A stretch of DNA of 64,000 nucleotides from assembly GCF_900215205.1 (NCBI RefSeq), contig NZ_OBDY01000001.1, forward strand, positions 678,786 to 742,785. The letters are read 5' to 3'. The DNA comes from Paractinoplanes atraurantiacus (lineage in GTDB: Bacteria; Actinomycetota; Actinomycetes; Mycobacteriales; Micromonosporaceae). Within the stretch, counting starts at the first letter, position 1, and each line of letters starts with the position of its first letter. The notes below the pieces were generated by a model. It worked only from the letters and a program-made list of their open reading frames with translations. It ran no database searches and had not been told where the DNA came from. This document shows, piece after piece, positions 9,099 through 17,493 of the stretch. The translations under genes and the position numbers were made by a program.

Positions 9099-9123
9099 TG
9101 GTCAATGGTTCCAGGGTCCGGCA

Positions 9124-9148
9124 AGGCCCGCCAACAGTTGGCGGGCCT
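9124..9148 (-). terminator. Terminator of glpX
   Basis: Inverted repeat 9124-9135 / 9137-9148 (12 bp, AGGCCCGCCAAC) lies between the glpX stop and the rhomboid start. On the minus strand it directly follows glpX. Confidence 0.8.
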
Positions 9149-9162
9149 CACCTTCCTGAGAG

Positions 9163-10206
9163 TTAGATGACCGGTTCACCCTCGCCGAGGGGAACGGTCG
9201 GCAGATGGCCGTCGAAGTCGATGGCCGAATAGAGGGCGAGCTTCTCCAGCCGGTGGTACGAGTCGATGACCCGGATCGTGCCGCTCTTGGACCGCATGAC
9301 GATCGACTGGGTGTGCGCCCCGCCGGAGCGGTAGCGCACGCCCTTGAGCAGGTCACCGCTGGTCACGCCGGTGGCCACGAAGAAGCAGTTGTCGCCGGTG
9401 ACCAGGTCGTCGGTGGTCAGCACCCGGTCGAGGTCGTGCCCGGCGGCGATCGCCTTCTCCCGCTCGGCGTCGTCGTGCGGCCACAACTTGGCTTGGATCA
9501 TGCCGCCGAGGCACTTGATGGCGCAGGCGGCGGTGATGCCCTCCGGGGTGCCGCCGATGCCCATCAGCACGTCCACGTCGGACTCGGCCCGGGCGGCCGA
9601 GATGGCGCCGGCGATGTCGCCGTCGGAGATGAACTTGATGTTCGCGCCGGCCTGGCGCACCTCCTCGACCAGCTTGGCGTGGCGCGGCCGGTCGAGGATG
9701 CAGACGGTGACGTCGGAGATGCTGGACCGCTTGGCCTTGGCGATGCGGCGCAGATTTTCGGCGGTGCCGGCGTTGATGTCGACGACGTCGGCGCAATCCG
9801 GCCCGACGGCGATCTTGTCCATGTAGAAGACGGCGCTCGGGTCGAACATGGCGCCGCGCTCGGCCACGGCGAGCACGGCCACGGCGCCGGGCATGCCCTT
9901 GCTCATCAGCGTGGTGCCGTCGATCGGGTCCACCGCCACGTCCACCTCGGGACCGGTGCCGTCGCCGACCCGCTCACCGTTGTAGAGCATGGGCGCCTCG
10001 TCCTTCTCGCCCTCGCCGATGACCACGGTGCCGCGCATCTGAATCGAATTGATCAGCTTGCGCATGGCGTCGACGGCCGCGCCGTCCCCACCGTTCTTGT
10101 CGCCGCGACCGACCCAGCGGCCGGCCGCCATGGCCGCGGCCTCGGTGACACGAACAAGATCGAGGGCGATGTTGCGATCGAGATCCTGCGGGACCCGTGC
10201 TGGCAT
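9163..10206 (-). CDS. glpX: Class II fructose-1,6-bisphosphatase
   Basis: 347 residues. It removes the C1 phosphate of fructose 1,6-bisphosphate, an essential gluconeogenic step in actinobacteria. Visible motifs: [16 protein letters not shown] near residue 35, [13 protein letters not shown] (metal-binding Asp residues) near 92 and [19 protein letters not shown] near 217, which together define the GlpX class. The ATG start agrees with the family's N terminus. It is divergent from the DUF4245 gene with a 100-base gap. pckG, another gluconeogenic gene, lies in the same window but in a separate unit. Confidence 0.97.
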   Translation of the reverse strand: MPARVPQDLDRNIALDLVRVTEAAAMAAGRWVGRGDKNGGDGAAVDAMRKLINSIQMRGTVVIGEGEKDEAPMLYNGERVGDGTGPEVDVAVDPIDGTTLMSKGMPGAVAVLAVAERGAMFDPSAVFYMDKIAVGPDCADVVDINAGTAENLRRIAKAKRSSISDVTVCILDRPRHAKLVEEVRQAGANIKFISDGDIAGAISAARAESDVDVLMGIGGTPEGITAACAIKCLGGMIQAKLWPHDDAEREKAIAAGHDLDRVLTTDDLVTGDNCFFVATGVTSGDLLKGVRYRSGGAHTQSIVMRSKSGTIRVIDSYHRLEKLALYSAIDFDGHLPTVPLGEGEPVI

Positions 10207-10306
10207 GGGCGCCTCCTCGCGACTCTGCGGGGCTGGTGAGTAACCCGATCCTCACATGTACGGATGTGCAAAGTCCCGCCCCAGCGACATGGTTAACAAT
10301 GGGTGA

Positions 10307-11221
10307 GTGGAACCAGCCGCACCGGACACCTCCGCCCCTTCCGCCCCTCAGGCCACGCCGCCGCCCGCCGCCGGCCCCGCGCCCGCTTCCGGCCCCGCAC
10401 CCGCCGCCGGCCCCGTACCCGCCGCCGGCTCCGCGCCTGCTTCCGGCCCCGCACCCGCCTCCGGTTCCGCGGCTGCCTCTGGTCCCTTGGCTGAATCCGC
10501 GCCGACCGCTGGCTCTGCGCCCGCCGGCTCCGTGCCCGCCGCTGGTTCCGCGGCTGAATCCACGCCCGCCGCCGGTCCTATGCCCGCCGCTGGCTCTGCG
10601 CCCGCTGGCTCCGTGTCCGCCGCCGAATCCGCGACCTCGTCCGCCGCGCCCGCGGGCTCTGCGGTTGCCACCGCGGACGAGGCGCCGTCCGAGGCGCCGG
10701 CTCGGCTCGAGCGGGGGCAGGCGCGGTCGCCGAAGGACATGGCGATGTCGCTGCTGGTCCTGCTCGTGCCGATCGCGCTGCTGCTGGTCTTCTACCGGAC
10801 GGTGCTGAACGGTGACGCGCCGATCACGGTCGACCCCGCGCCGGCGCTCCAGGAGGCGCAGAAGGCGAACATCTTCCCGGTGCTGGAGCCGACCGGCCTC
10901 GGCGACGACTGGCACGTGTCAGCGGCGAACTTCCGCCGCCAGACCGACGGCGCCACCCTGCGGATCGGCTACGTCGACCCCGACAAGGACGCCCTCCAGC
11001 TCGTCGAGAGCAACGTCGCCTCGGCGACCCTGCTCCCCACCGAGCTCACCAAACAGGCCAAGCCGGCCGGCGAGTTCCGCTCGGACGCCGGCGTCTGGCG
11101 CCTCTACGACACCCGCCCCGGCGAGAAGGCCCTCGTCCTGGCCGACCAGACCCGCACGGTCATCGTCATCGGCAAGAGCGACGTCGACACCCTCGAACAA
11201 TTCGCGGGCTCCCTGCGCTGA
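10307..11221 (+). CDS. DUF4245 membrane-anchored protein with Pro/Ala-rich cytoplasmic tail
   Basis: 304 residues from GTG 10307. The first ~130 residues are a low-complexity Ala/Pro/Ser/Gly tail with hexapeptide repeats. One membrane helix (about residues 144-163) follows. The C-terminal ~140 residues, starting near NGDAPITVDPAPAL, match the DUF4245 family, which would lie outside the membrane. Function is unknown. Its place between glpX and xseB is conserved in mycobacteria (Rv1099c-Rv1100 region, from memory). The N-terminal tail is much longer than in mycobacterial relatives and is built from tandem DNA repeats. Confidence 0.85.
   Translation: MEPAAPDTSAPSAPQATPPPAAGPAPASGPAPAAGPVPAAGSAPASGPAPASGSAAASGPLAESAPTAGSAPAGSVPAAGSAAESTPAAGPMPAAGSAPAGSVSAAESATSSAAPAGSAVATADEAPSEAPARLERGQARSPKDMAMSLLVLLVPIALLLVFYRTVLNGDAPITVDPAPALQEAQKANIFPVLEPTGLGDDWHVSAANFRRQTDGATLRIGYVDPDKDALQLVESNVASATLLPTELTKQAKPAGEFRSDAGVWRLYDTRPGEKALVLADQTRTVIVIGKSDVDTLEQFAGSLR
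10371..10496 (+). repeat. In-frame 18-bp tandem repeat (7 copies) in the DUF4245 tail
   Basis: Seven 18-base units starting at 10371, 10389, 10407, 10425, 10443, 10461 and 10479, close to CCGGCCCCGCACCCGCCG, encode the hexapeptide SGPAPA with variations. Copies degrade towards the 3' end. Confidence 0.9.
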
Positions 11222-11228
11222 CTCCCGG

Positions 11229-11432
11229 TCAGCTGTCGGCGCGGGCGGCGCGGGCGGCCTCGATACGGTCGCGGGCGCCGTCGAGCCAGCGCTGGCAGAT
11301 GTCGGCCAGTTTCTCGCCGCGCTCCCACAAGGCCAGCGACTCCTCCAGGGAGCTGCCGCCCTGCTCCAGCCGCTCCACCACGGTGGCCAGCTCGGTGCGG
11401 GCCTGCTCGTAGCTCAGCTTGTCGTCGCTCAC
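11229..11432 (-). CDS. xseB: Exodeoxyribonuclease VII small subunit
   Basis: 67 residues, the usual length. [20 protein letters not shown] and [16 protein letters not shown] are the two helices of the XseB family. It binds several-fold to XseA to form the nuclease that degrades single-stranded DNA from both ends. Its start overlaps the xseA stop by 4 bases (translational coupling). It converges on the DUF4245 gene. Confidence 0.96.
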   Translation of the reverse strand: MSDDKLSYEQARTELATVVERLEQGGSSLEESLALWERGEKLADICQRWLDGARDRIEAARAARADS

Positions 11433-12655
11433 TGGTTCTCCTTTACGACTGCTTGCAACTCGCCCTCGGCGAGCCGGACCCTCACCAGGTCGTCGGTCTT
11501 GACGTCGTCGGCGGCCCGGACCACGTGGCCGTCGGCGCGCTGGACGATCGCGTAGCCGCGCTGCAGCGTCGCCGCCGGGGACAGGGCGCGCAGGCGGGCC
11601 ACCGTGTGGCGCAGGTCGTCGTCGGCGCGGCGCAGGCGATTTTCCAGGCTGCGGACGGCGCGGTCACGCAGGGCCGTCACGTCGGCCGCGCGCTGGTCGA
11701 CCATCAGCTCGGGGCGGGACAGCGACGGGCGCGAGCGCCACGACTCGAGGCGGTGGGTCTCGCGGTCGACCAGGGTGAGCACCGCGCGCTCGAGCCGGCG
11801 GCGGGCCACGTCGATCAGCTGCCGCTCCTCGGCCAGGTCGGGCACGATGCGCTTGGCCGCGTCGGTCGGCGTCGACGCGCGCAGGTCGGCCACGTAGTCG
11901 AGCAGGGGCGCGTCGGTCTCGTGGCCGATCGCGCTGACCACCGGGGTCCGGGCGCCGAAGACCGCCCGGCACAGCGCCTCGTCGGAGAACGGCAGCAGGT
12001 CTTCGACGCTGCCGCCGCCGCGGGCGATCACGATGACGTCGACCGTCTCGTCCTTGTCGAGCACCTTGAGCGCATCGATGATCTGCGGCACCGCGGTCGG
12101 CCCCTGGACCGGCACGTTGATCGTGAAGAACTCGACGGCCGGCCAGCGGCGGCGCGTGTTCATCAGGACGTCGCGCTCGGCCGCGCTGGCCCGGCCGGTG
12201 ATCAGGCCGATCTTGCGGGGCAGGAACGGCAGACGGCGCTTGCGCTCGCGGGCGAACAGGCCCTCGGCCGCCAGCAGCTTTTTCAGCCGGTCGAGCCGGG
12301 CCAGCAGCTCGCCCAGGCCGACCTGGCGGATCTCGTCGGCGCGAAGGCTGAGCGTGCCCCGGGCAGGGTAGAACTCCGGCTTGGCGTGCAGCGTGACCCG
12401 GGCGCCCTCGGCCAGCTCGGGCGCGCCGGCGTCGAGCACGTCGCGGTGGGCGGTGACGGTGAGGCTCAGGTCGGCCGAGGGGTCGCGCAGGGTCAGGAAG
12501 ACCACGCTGGAGCCGGGGCGGCGGCTGATCTGGGCCACCTGGCCGTCGACCCACACCCAGCCCAGCTTGGAGATCCAGGCGCCGACTTTCTGACTGACGA
12601 CGCGCACCGGCCACGGCTCGTCGGCGGTGCTCTTGGCTCCTGCTGGCTCACTCAC
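11429..12655 (-). CDS. xseA: Exodeoxyribonuclease VII large subunit
   Basis: 408 residues. The N-terminal OB-fold ([10 protein letters not shown], about 36-130) binds DNA. The nuclease core contains [15 protein letters not shown] near residue 150 and the conserved [17 protein letters not shown] near 209. The C-terminal part is a long helical arm for the small subunits. Together with XseB it takes part in mismatch repair and removal of single-stranded DNA. It is third in a four-gene minus-strand operon headed by two membrane proteins (gaps of 30 and 9 bases). Confidence 0.96.
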   Translation of the reverse strand: MSEPAGAKSTADEPWPVRVVSQKVGAWISKLGWVWVDGQVAQISRRPGSSVVFLTLRDPSADLSLTVTAHRDVLDAGAPELAEGARVTLHAKPEFYPARGTLSLRADEIRQVGLGELLARLDRLKKLLAAEGLFARERKRRLPFLPRKIGLITGRASAAERDVLMNTRRRWPAVEFFTINVPVQGPTAVPQIIDALKVLDKDETVDVIVIARGGGSVEDLLPFSDEALCRAVFGARTPVVSAIGHETDAPLLDYVADLRASTPTDAAKRIVPDLAEERQLIDVARRRLERAVLTLVDRETHRLESWRSRPSLSRPELMVDQRAADVTALRDRAVRSLENRLRRADDDLRHTVARLRALSPAATLQRGYAIVQRADGHVVRAADDVKTDDLVRVRLAEGELQAVVKENQ

Positions 12656-12664
12656 CCGGCCAGA

Positions 12665-13267
12665 TTACGGAAGCCCTCTGACATTCTCGTCGTCCGCGGT
12701 GCGCGTCCCGCGTTCCTCGGCATGGTTGCCGGCTTTCGAAGGCGGCGCCGTCGCGGCGGAGGAGGGGCGGCCGGGCGCGGCGGAGGAGGGCCGGCCGGGC
12801 GCGGCGGAAGAAGGGCGGGACGGGGTGAGGCGGGCGACGGCGATCAGCACCAGCATTCCGATCAGCGCCCAGAAGAGCAGGGCGACGGCGATCCGGGCGC
12901 CGTCGGCGTGCCAGCCGCCGGGATCGCGGGCCCACATGGTGAAGGGGAAGCCGTGTCTGACCCCGTACTCGGAAGAACAACAATTGACCTGGCTCTGGGG
13001 CAGTGTCGAGATCACCAGGCCGAGCACGGCGACGGCCGCGCCGGCCACCCACGCGGTCCGGCCCGGCCGGCGGCCGACGCGCTGGAGGCCGAGCAGGGTC
13101 AGACCGGCCAGCAGGAGTACGCCGTGGAACAGGCCGTACGCGAACGAGTCGAGACCCATGGCGAGGTTGAGCAGGGCCAGCGCGGTGAAGGCCCAGCCGA
13201 TGATCAGGCGAAGCGTGGTCGCCGCCCCCGCCAGGAGTCCGGGGTCGTCCACCGGGGCCTCAGGCAT
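12665..13267 (-). CDS. Four-helix membrane protein with Cys-Cys loop motif (paralogue of the next upstream gene)
   Basis: 200 residues with four hydrophobic helices (about 15-42, 44-66, 72-95, 138-160). The loop between helices 3 and 4 has VNCCSSEYGVRHGFPFTMW. The upstream neighbour has LCCDVAFIVDRGWPFTW at the same place, so the two are tandem paralogues. The C-terminal tail is a short RPSSAAPG repeat encoded by a 24-bp tandem repeat. The gene ends 9 bases before xseA. Function unknown. The paired cysteines, probably outside the membrane, could bind metal or form a disulfide. Confidence 0.75.
   Translation of the reverse strand: MPEAPVDDPGLLAGAATTLRLIIGWAFTALALLNLAMGLDSFAYGLFHGVLLLAGLTLLGLQRVGRRPGRTAWVAGAAVAVLGLVISTLPQSQVNCCSSEYGVRHGFPFTMWARDPGGWHADGARIAVALLFWALIGMLVLIAVARLTPSRPSSAAPGRPSSAAPGRPSSAATAPPSKAGNHAEERGTRTADDENVRGLP
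12753..12821 (-). repeat. In-frame 24-bp tandem repeat (about 3 copies)
   Basis: Units start at 12753, 12777 and 12801 (last one partial), each near GCGGCGGAGGAGGGGCGGCC on the plus strand. They encode the octapeptide RPSSAAPG at the C terminus of the membrane protein. Confidence 0.85.
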
Positions 13268-13297
13268 GAATCCGAGTATCCCGGCGAATGGAGGAAG

Positions 13298-13789
13298 TTA
13301 CGCCCGATATCCGCTTTTAGTGCGTCGGAACAGCAGAACTACTACTAGGAGCAGCAAACCGGCGTACGAGAAAAGCAGAAGGTCCGCGAAGAGTGAGAGG
13401 AAGTTGACCGTCCAGTCCGCGCCGGCCGCCAGCCGCACCGCTGTCTCGGAATCGTCCGCCACCGCGCCCCGGCTGGCCCAGGTGAACGGCCAGCCGCGGT
13501 CGACGATGAAGGCGACGTCGCAGCACAGCTGTGACTTCGAGGCGGCGAGCCCGGCAGCCGTCCCGGCCAGCGCGCAGACGCCCATGACGATCGCGGTGAC
13601 CCGGCCCGGCAGCCGGACGCGATGCGGCATGAGCAGCACCAGACCGCCCGCGGCGAGCACCGCGCCGATCAGCAGATCCAGCCGGTAACTGGCCGAATGC
13701 AGATTGAGAAGTATCCAGGTCAGGCCCAGGACCAGCGACAACGCGCCCACCGCGAAATTCAGGCCTCTGGCTGCTTCCCGCAATATCAC
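13298..13789 (-). CDS. Four-helix membrane protein with Cys-Cys loop motif
   Basis: 163 residues from GTG 13789; the frame stays open far upstream but that part is antisense to ispH. Four hydrophobic helices (about 10-28, 32-52, 57-78, 125-155) and the loop motif LCCDVAFIVDRGWPFTW are shared with the downstream neighbour. First gene of the operon with that paralogue, xseA and xseB. No known family recognised. It is divergent from ispH with about 70 bases between starts. Confidence 0.7.
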   Translation of the reverse strand: MILREAARGLNFAVGALSLVLGLTWILLNLHSASYRLDLLIGAVLAAGGLVLLMPHRVRLPGRVTAIVMGVCALAGTAAGLAASKSQLCCDVAFIVDRGWPFTWASRGAVADDSETAVRLAAGADWTVNFLSLFADLLLFSYAGLLLLVVVLLFRRTKSGYRA

Positions 13790-13858
13790 CGCACGAGTAT
13801 GCCTGTGGCGCGGATCGCAGAGAAGCATGCATGAGGGGGATCCACGTACCATGGCCGG

Positions 13859-14827
13859 GTGACTGAGCCCCGGAAGCGTGTGTTGCTGGCCAAGCCGCGC
13901 GGCTACTGCGCCGGCGTCGACCGTGCGGTGCAGACCGTCGAAGAGGCGCTGAAGCTGTACGGCGCCCCGGTCTACGTGCGCAAGCAGATCGTGCACAACA
14001 AACACGTGGTCAGCACGCTCGAGGCGGCCGGCGCGATCTTCGTCGAGGAGAACGAGGAGGTGCCCGAGGGCTCCACCGTCGTCTTCTCCGCCCACGGCGT
14101 CGCCCCCGAGGTGCACGAACAGGCCCGCAGCCGCAACCTCAAGGCCATCGACGCGACCTGCCCGCTGGTCACCAAGGTCCACCACGAGGCGAAAAGGTTC
14201 GCCGCCGACGACTACGACATCCTGCTCATCGGCCACGAGGGCCACGAGGAGGTCATCGGCACGTCCGGCGAGGCCCCCGAGCACATCCAGCTCGTCGACG
14301 GCCCCGACTCGGTCGACCAGGTCGTCGTCCGCGACCCGTCCAAGGTCGTGTGGCTCTCGCAGACCACGCTCTCGGTCGACGAGACGATGGAGACCGTGGC
14401 CCGGCTCAAGACCCGCCTGCCGCTGCTTCAGTCGCCGCCCAGCGACGACATCTGCTACGCCACCCAGAACCGCCAGCACGTGGTCAAGGAGATCGCCCCC
14501 GAGTGCGACGTGGTGATCGTGGTGGGCTCGACTAATTCGTCCAATTCCGTACGCCTGGTCGAGGTCGCCGTGGACGCGGGCGCGCGCGCAGGCCACCTGG
14601 TCGACTACGCCTCCGAGATCAAGGACGAGTGGCTCGAGGGCGCGACCACGGTCGGTGTCTCGTCGGGCGCCAGCGTCCCGGAGGACCTGGTCATGGAGGT
14701 CCTCGGCCACCTCGCGACCCGCGGCTTCGGTGAGGTCACCGAGTTCACCACGGCCGAGGAGCGCCTGACGTTCTCGCTTCCGCAGGAGCTCCGCCGCGAC
14801 ATGAAGGCCGCGGCCGCTCGCGCCTGA
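13859..14827 (+). CDS. ispH: 4-Hydroxy-3-methylbut-2-enyl diphosphate reductase
   Basis: 322 residues from GTG 13859. Last enzyme of the MEP pathway; it makes isopentenyl and dimethylallyl diphosphate with a [4Fe-4S] cluster. The three cluster cysteines are in [13 protein letters not shown] (Cys17), [12 protein letters not shown] (near 102) and [11 protein letters not shown] (near 199). [11 protein letters not shown] is the substrate diphosphate loop. Length fits the family. Its products feed the cis-prenyltransferase and prenyl reductase at the left of the window, though these are not linked in transcription. Confidence 0.97.
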   Translation: MTEPRKRVLLAKPRGYCAGVDRAVQTVEEALKLYGAPVYVRKQIVHNKHVVSTLEAAGAIFVEENEEVPEGSTVVFSAHGVAPEVHEQARSRNLKAIDATCPLVTKVHHEAKRFAADDYDILLIGHEGHEEVIGTSGEAPEHIQLVDGPDSVDQVVVRDPSKVVWLSQTTLSVDETMETVARLKTRLPLLQSPPSDDICYATQNRQHVVKEIAPECDVVIVVGSTNSSNSVRLVEVAVDAGARAGHLVDYASEIKDEWLEGATTVGVSSGASVPEDLVMEVLGHLATRGFGEVTEFTTAEERLTFSLPQELRRDMKAAAARA

Positions 14828-14829
14828 GG

Positions 14830-14857
14830 TTTTCCACAAGCCGGTTGGTTGTCCACA
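14830..14857. promoter_or_regulatory. Two DnaA-box-like sites downstream of ispH
   Basis: TTTTCCACA at 14830-14838 and TTGTCCACA at 14849-14857, same orientation, 19 bases apart. The second equals the DnaA box consensus of high-GC actinobacteria. They lie in the short gap between the 3' ends of ispH and rmuC, so control of a start is unlikely. A DnaA titration role is possible. Confidence 0.5.
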
Positions 14858-14913
14858 GCTCGCCGGCTCGGCCCCCTTCCCGCCCGTCAGATCCGTCAGA
14901 CTGGAGCAGGACG

Positions 14914-14938
14914 GGGGCCCCCGGGGAGGGCGGGCCCC
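14914..14938. terminator. Bidirectional hairpin between ispH and rmuC
   Basis: GGGGCCC 14914-14920 pairs with GGGCCCC 14932-14938 around an 11-base loop. It lies between the two convergent stop codons and could serve both genes. Confidence 0.55.
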
Positions 14939-14941
14939 TTG

Positions 14942-16078
14942 TCAGTCGACCAGCTCCGGCGATTGGGGCTGCCGGGGCGCGACCTCGATCTGCGGAGGCG
15001 TGACGAGTTCGTCGTCGGAGACGCCCATCTCGGCCAGCCTGCGCGCGCTGACCAGCACGCGCGCTTCCAAAGAGCCGACCGCCCGGTTGTACGCCGTGAC
15101 GGCGCCCCCGAGCGCAGTGCCGACCTTGCCGACGTGGTCGCCCAGGGTGGCCAGCCGGCTGTAGAGCTCGCGGGCCAGGCTGTGCACGGCCACGGCGTTG
15201 CGGGCCAGCGCCTCCTGCCGCCACGAGTAGGCGACCGTGCGCAGCATCGCGATGAGCGTGGCCGGGGTGGCCAGCACGACGTTGCGCCGGAAGGCGTGCT
15301 CCATCAGTGTCGGGTCGTGCTGGAGGGCCGCGTCGAGGAACGGGTCGGCCGGCAGGAAGAGCACCACGAAGTCGGGGGACTGCTCGAAGGCGGTCCAATA
15401 CTCTTTGGCCGCGAGCGCGTCGATGTGGGCCCGCAGGTGGCGGGCGTGCTGGGTGAGATGCGAGTCGCGGGTGCGCTCGTCGCGCGCCTCCAGGGCCGAC
15501 AGATAGGCCTCGAGCGGCGCCTTGGCGTCGACGACCACGGTGCGGCCACCGTGCATCCGGACGACGAGGTCGGGGCGTACGCCCGAATTGTCGGTCGTGG
15601 CCGTCACCTGCTCGGCGAAGTCGCAATGCTCGAGCAGGCCGGCTGCCTCGACGATGCGGCGGAGCTGATGTTCGCCCCAGCGTCCTCGCACCTGCGGCGT
15701 CCGCAGCGCGGCGACCAGCTGTTTCGTCTCGGTGCGGAGCTCACCGGAGACCTCGCTCATCGAACGGACCTGCTGGCGCAATTCGGCGTACGCGTCGACG
15801 CGCTCCCGTTCCAGCTCGGCGACCCGCTGCTCGTAGCGGCGCAGGGTCTCGTGCAGCGGGGCCACGGCCCGGGCCACGGCCTCCTGGGACTGGGCGGTCG
15901 CCTCGTACGACAGCGCGCGCATCGACTGCTCGAGGCGTTCCTCCCCGTCGGCGCGGGCCTGCACGGTCGCCTCGAGCCGGGCGATGTCGGCGGCGGCCCG
16001 CAGCCGCGCGGCGAACCAGCCGATCGCGGCCCCGGCGGCCAGACAGAGGAGCACCACGGCCAGCGTCGAGACAGTCAC
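14942..16078 (-). CDS. rmuC: DNA recombination protein RmuC
   Basis: 378 residues. An N-terminal membrane helix (about 5-23) is followed by a coiled-coil (about 35-125) and the RmuC nuclease-like core: GRWGEHQLRRIVEAAGL, VVDAKAPLEAYL and FVVLFLPADPFLDAAL are family motifs. It is thought to limit rearrangements at inverted repeats. Divergent from the next small envelope gene (54-base gap). Start at an ATG directly before the helix. Confidence 0.93.
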   Translation of the reverse strand: MTVSTLAVVLLCLAAGAAIGWFAARLRAAADIARLEATVQARADGEERLEQSMRALSYEATAQSQEAVARAVAPLHETLRRYEQRVAELERERVDAYAELRQQVRSMSEVSGELRTETKQLVAALRTPQVRGRWGEHQLRRIVEAAGLLEHCDFAEQVTATTDNSGVRPDLVVRMHGGRTVVVDAKAPLEAYLSALEARDERTRDSHLTQHARHLRAHIDALAAKEYWTAFEQSPDFVVLFLPADPFLDAALQHDPTLMEHAFRRNVVLATPATLIAMLRTVAYSWRQEALARNAVAVHSLARELYSRLATLGDHVGKVGTALGGAVTAYNRAVGSLEARVLVSARRLAEMGVSDDELVTPPQIEVAPRQPQSPELVD

Positions 16079-16132
16079 ATGACGGAGATTGCCAGACAGC
16101 TACGACGTGATTCGCGAGGGTACCGTTGGAAC

Positions 16133-16882
16133 ATGAGCGTGTTGCTGATTCTGGCCATCATCGTCGTGGTCGTTCTCGTGATCGCCTTGGCGCGGCGGAA
16201 CGGGGCGGCATCTCAGCAAACGCGGCTCGAGGACGCCCGGGCCGAGGCCCAGCGGTGGTACGAGCGGCTCGGCGGTCAGCTCATGAACCTGCACGGCAGC
16301 GACGCCGCCGCGCAGCAGGCGCTGGCCGACGCGGGCGAGCGGTACAACGCTGCGGGCGGTCAACTGCAGCAGGCCAACACCGTCCGGCAGTACGAGTTGG
16401 CGCGTGAGTCGGCGCTGGAGGGCCTGCAGTATGTGCGGGCCGGTCGCATCGCGATGGGCCTCGACCCCGGCCCCGAGCTGCCGCCGCTGGCGAGCGCGCA
16501 GGGCGTCGGCCAGTTGACCAAGGAGCGCGAGGTCAACGTGCAGGGCCACAGCTACAAGGCGGGCCCGCAGCCGGGCGCCGACACTCCCTACTACTACCCC
16601 GGCGGTCGCGTGCAGGGCCGCCCGGTTCCGGCCGGCTGGTATTCGACGCCGGTGTGGAAGACCGCGCTCGGTGCCGGCGCCGGCGCCCTCGGCGGTCTGC
16701 TGATCTTCGACGCCCTGTTCTCGCCGGGCTTCGGCGACATGGGCTACGGCGACGGCTTCCAGGACGGCTACGCCGACGCGGCCGGCGACTTCGGCGGCGG
16801 CGACATGGGCGGTGGCGACATGGGCGGCGGCTGGGACGGCGGCGGCGGCGATTTCGGCGGCGATTTCGGCGGCGACTTCTAG
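16133..16882 (+). CDS. Membrane-anchored protein with glycine/aspartate-rich tail
   Basis: 249 residues from ATG 16133. One N-terminal membrane helix (about 2-18), a helical soluble region (about 20-120), a Pro/Tyr-rich stretch TPYYYPGGRVQGRP, a second hydrophobic segment (about 182-200) and a C-terminal tail of GGGDM and GGDFGG repeats. The tail resembles the disordered Gly-rich ends of predicted membrane-bound repair or stress proteins, but I cannot name a family. It overlaps the convergent PH-domain gene by 4 bases. Confidence 0.75.
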   Translation: MSVLLILAIIVVVVLVIALARRNGAASQQTRLEDARAEAQRWYERLGGQLMNLHGSDAAAQQALADAGERYNAAGGQLQQANTVRQYELARESALEGLQYVRAGRIAMGLDPGPELPPLASAQGVGQLTKEREVNVQGHSYKAGPQPGADTPYYYPGGRVQGRPVPAGWYSTPVWKTALGAGAGALGGLLIFDALFSPGFGDMGYGDGFQDGYADAAGDFGGGDMGGGDMGGGWDGGGGDFGGDFGGDF

Positions 16883-17433
16883 CCCTCGGTCTGGCGCAGG
16901 TGTTTGGCGAGCTCGCGGCGTAACCGTCGCGGGCCCGGCCAGATCTCGCTGAGGTCGGCCGTGAAAGCGGTGCCGTTCGGTGTGTCGGCCAGGGCCGGCC
17001 AGCCGACCCGCTGGCCCTGCACCGGGTGCACGCTGTCGAGGTCGACCGGCGTGACGTCGAGGACGTTGCGCAGCCGGGCCCGGCGCACCTTCACCGAGGC
17101 GATGTCCTCCCAGGCCAGCAGGATCGGGTCGCTGTCCTGGGCGGCCAGTTCGAGGCCGCCCGACGAGACCCGCACCCACGTTTTCAGGGAACCCCGCGTC
17201 GAGTAGGCGAAGCAGGCCGCCCCGAAGACCGCGACCACTCCGGCCTGGACCGCGGTGTGCCACCACGGGTTCCCGGTTCCGCCCGTCACCGCCGCCATGA
17301 TCGGCGAGACGAGCGCGAACGACAGCATCAACAGCACGAAGACGGTGACGAACGTCCGCACCGGCGACGACCGGAACAGCACGGCGTCGCGCGCGGGCGC
17401 CTCCACCTGGTCAGGCGCGATCATGCCTCTCAT
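16879..17433 (-). CDS. PH-domain-like membrane protein
   Basis: 184 residues (an alternative ATG 9 bases in gives 181). Two membrane helices (about 26-50 and 58-80) precede a C-terminal ~90-residue domain beginning LKTWVRVSSGGLEL with AWEDIASVKVRRARL, the usual layout of actinobacterial bacterial-PH (DUF2581/bPH-like) proteins. Role unknown, probably at the membrane surface. Overlaps the convergent Gly-rich gene by 4 bases. Confidence 0.8.
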   Translation of the reverse strand: MRGMIAPDQVEAPARDAVLFRSSPVRTFVTVFVLLMLSFALVSPIMAAVTGGTGNPWWHTAVQAGVVAVFGAACFAYSTRGSLKTWVRVSSGGLELAAQDSDPILLAWEDIASVKVRRARLRNVLDVTPVDLDSVHPVQGQRVGWPALADTPNGTAFTADLSEIWPGPRRLRRELAKHLRQTEG

Positions 17434-17493
17434 GCTGCCCTGCCGGCGGCCCCGGCTCCGGCGTTTCGCCAGAGCCGGAGCCGCTACGGCCGG

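Noticed and set aside
14830..14857. Replication origin suggested by two DnaA-like boxes
   Set aside because: Too few boxes, no AT-rich unwinding element, and none of dnaA, dnaN, gyrB or rpmH nearby.
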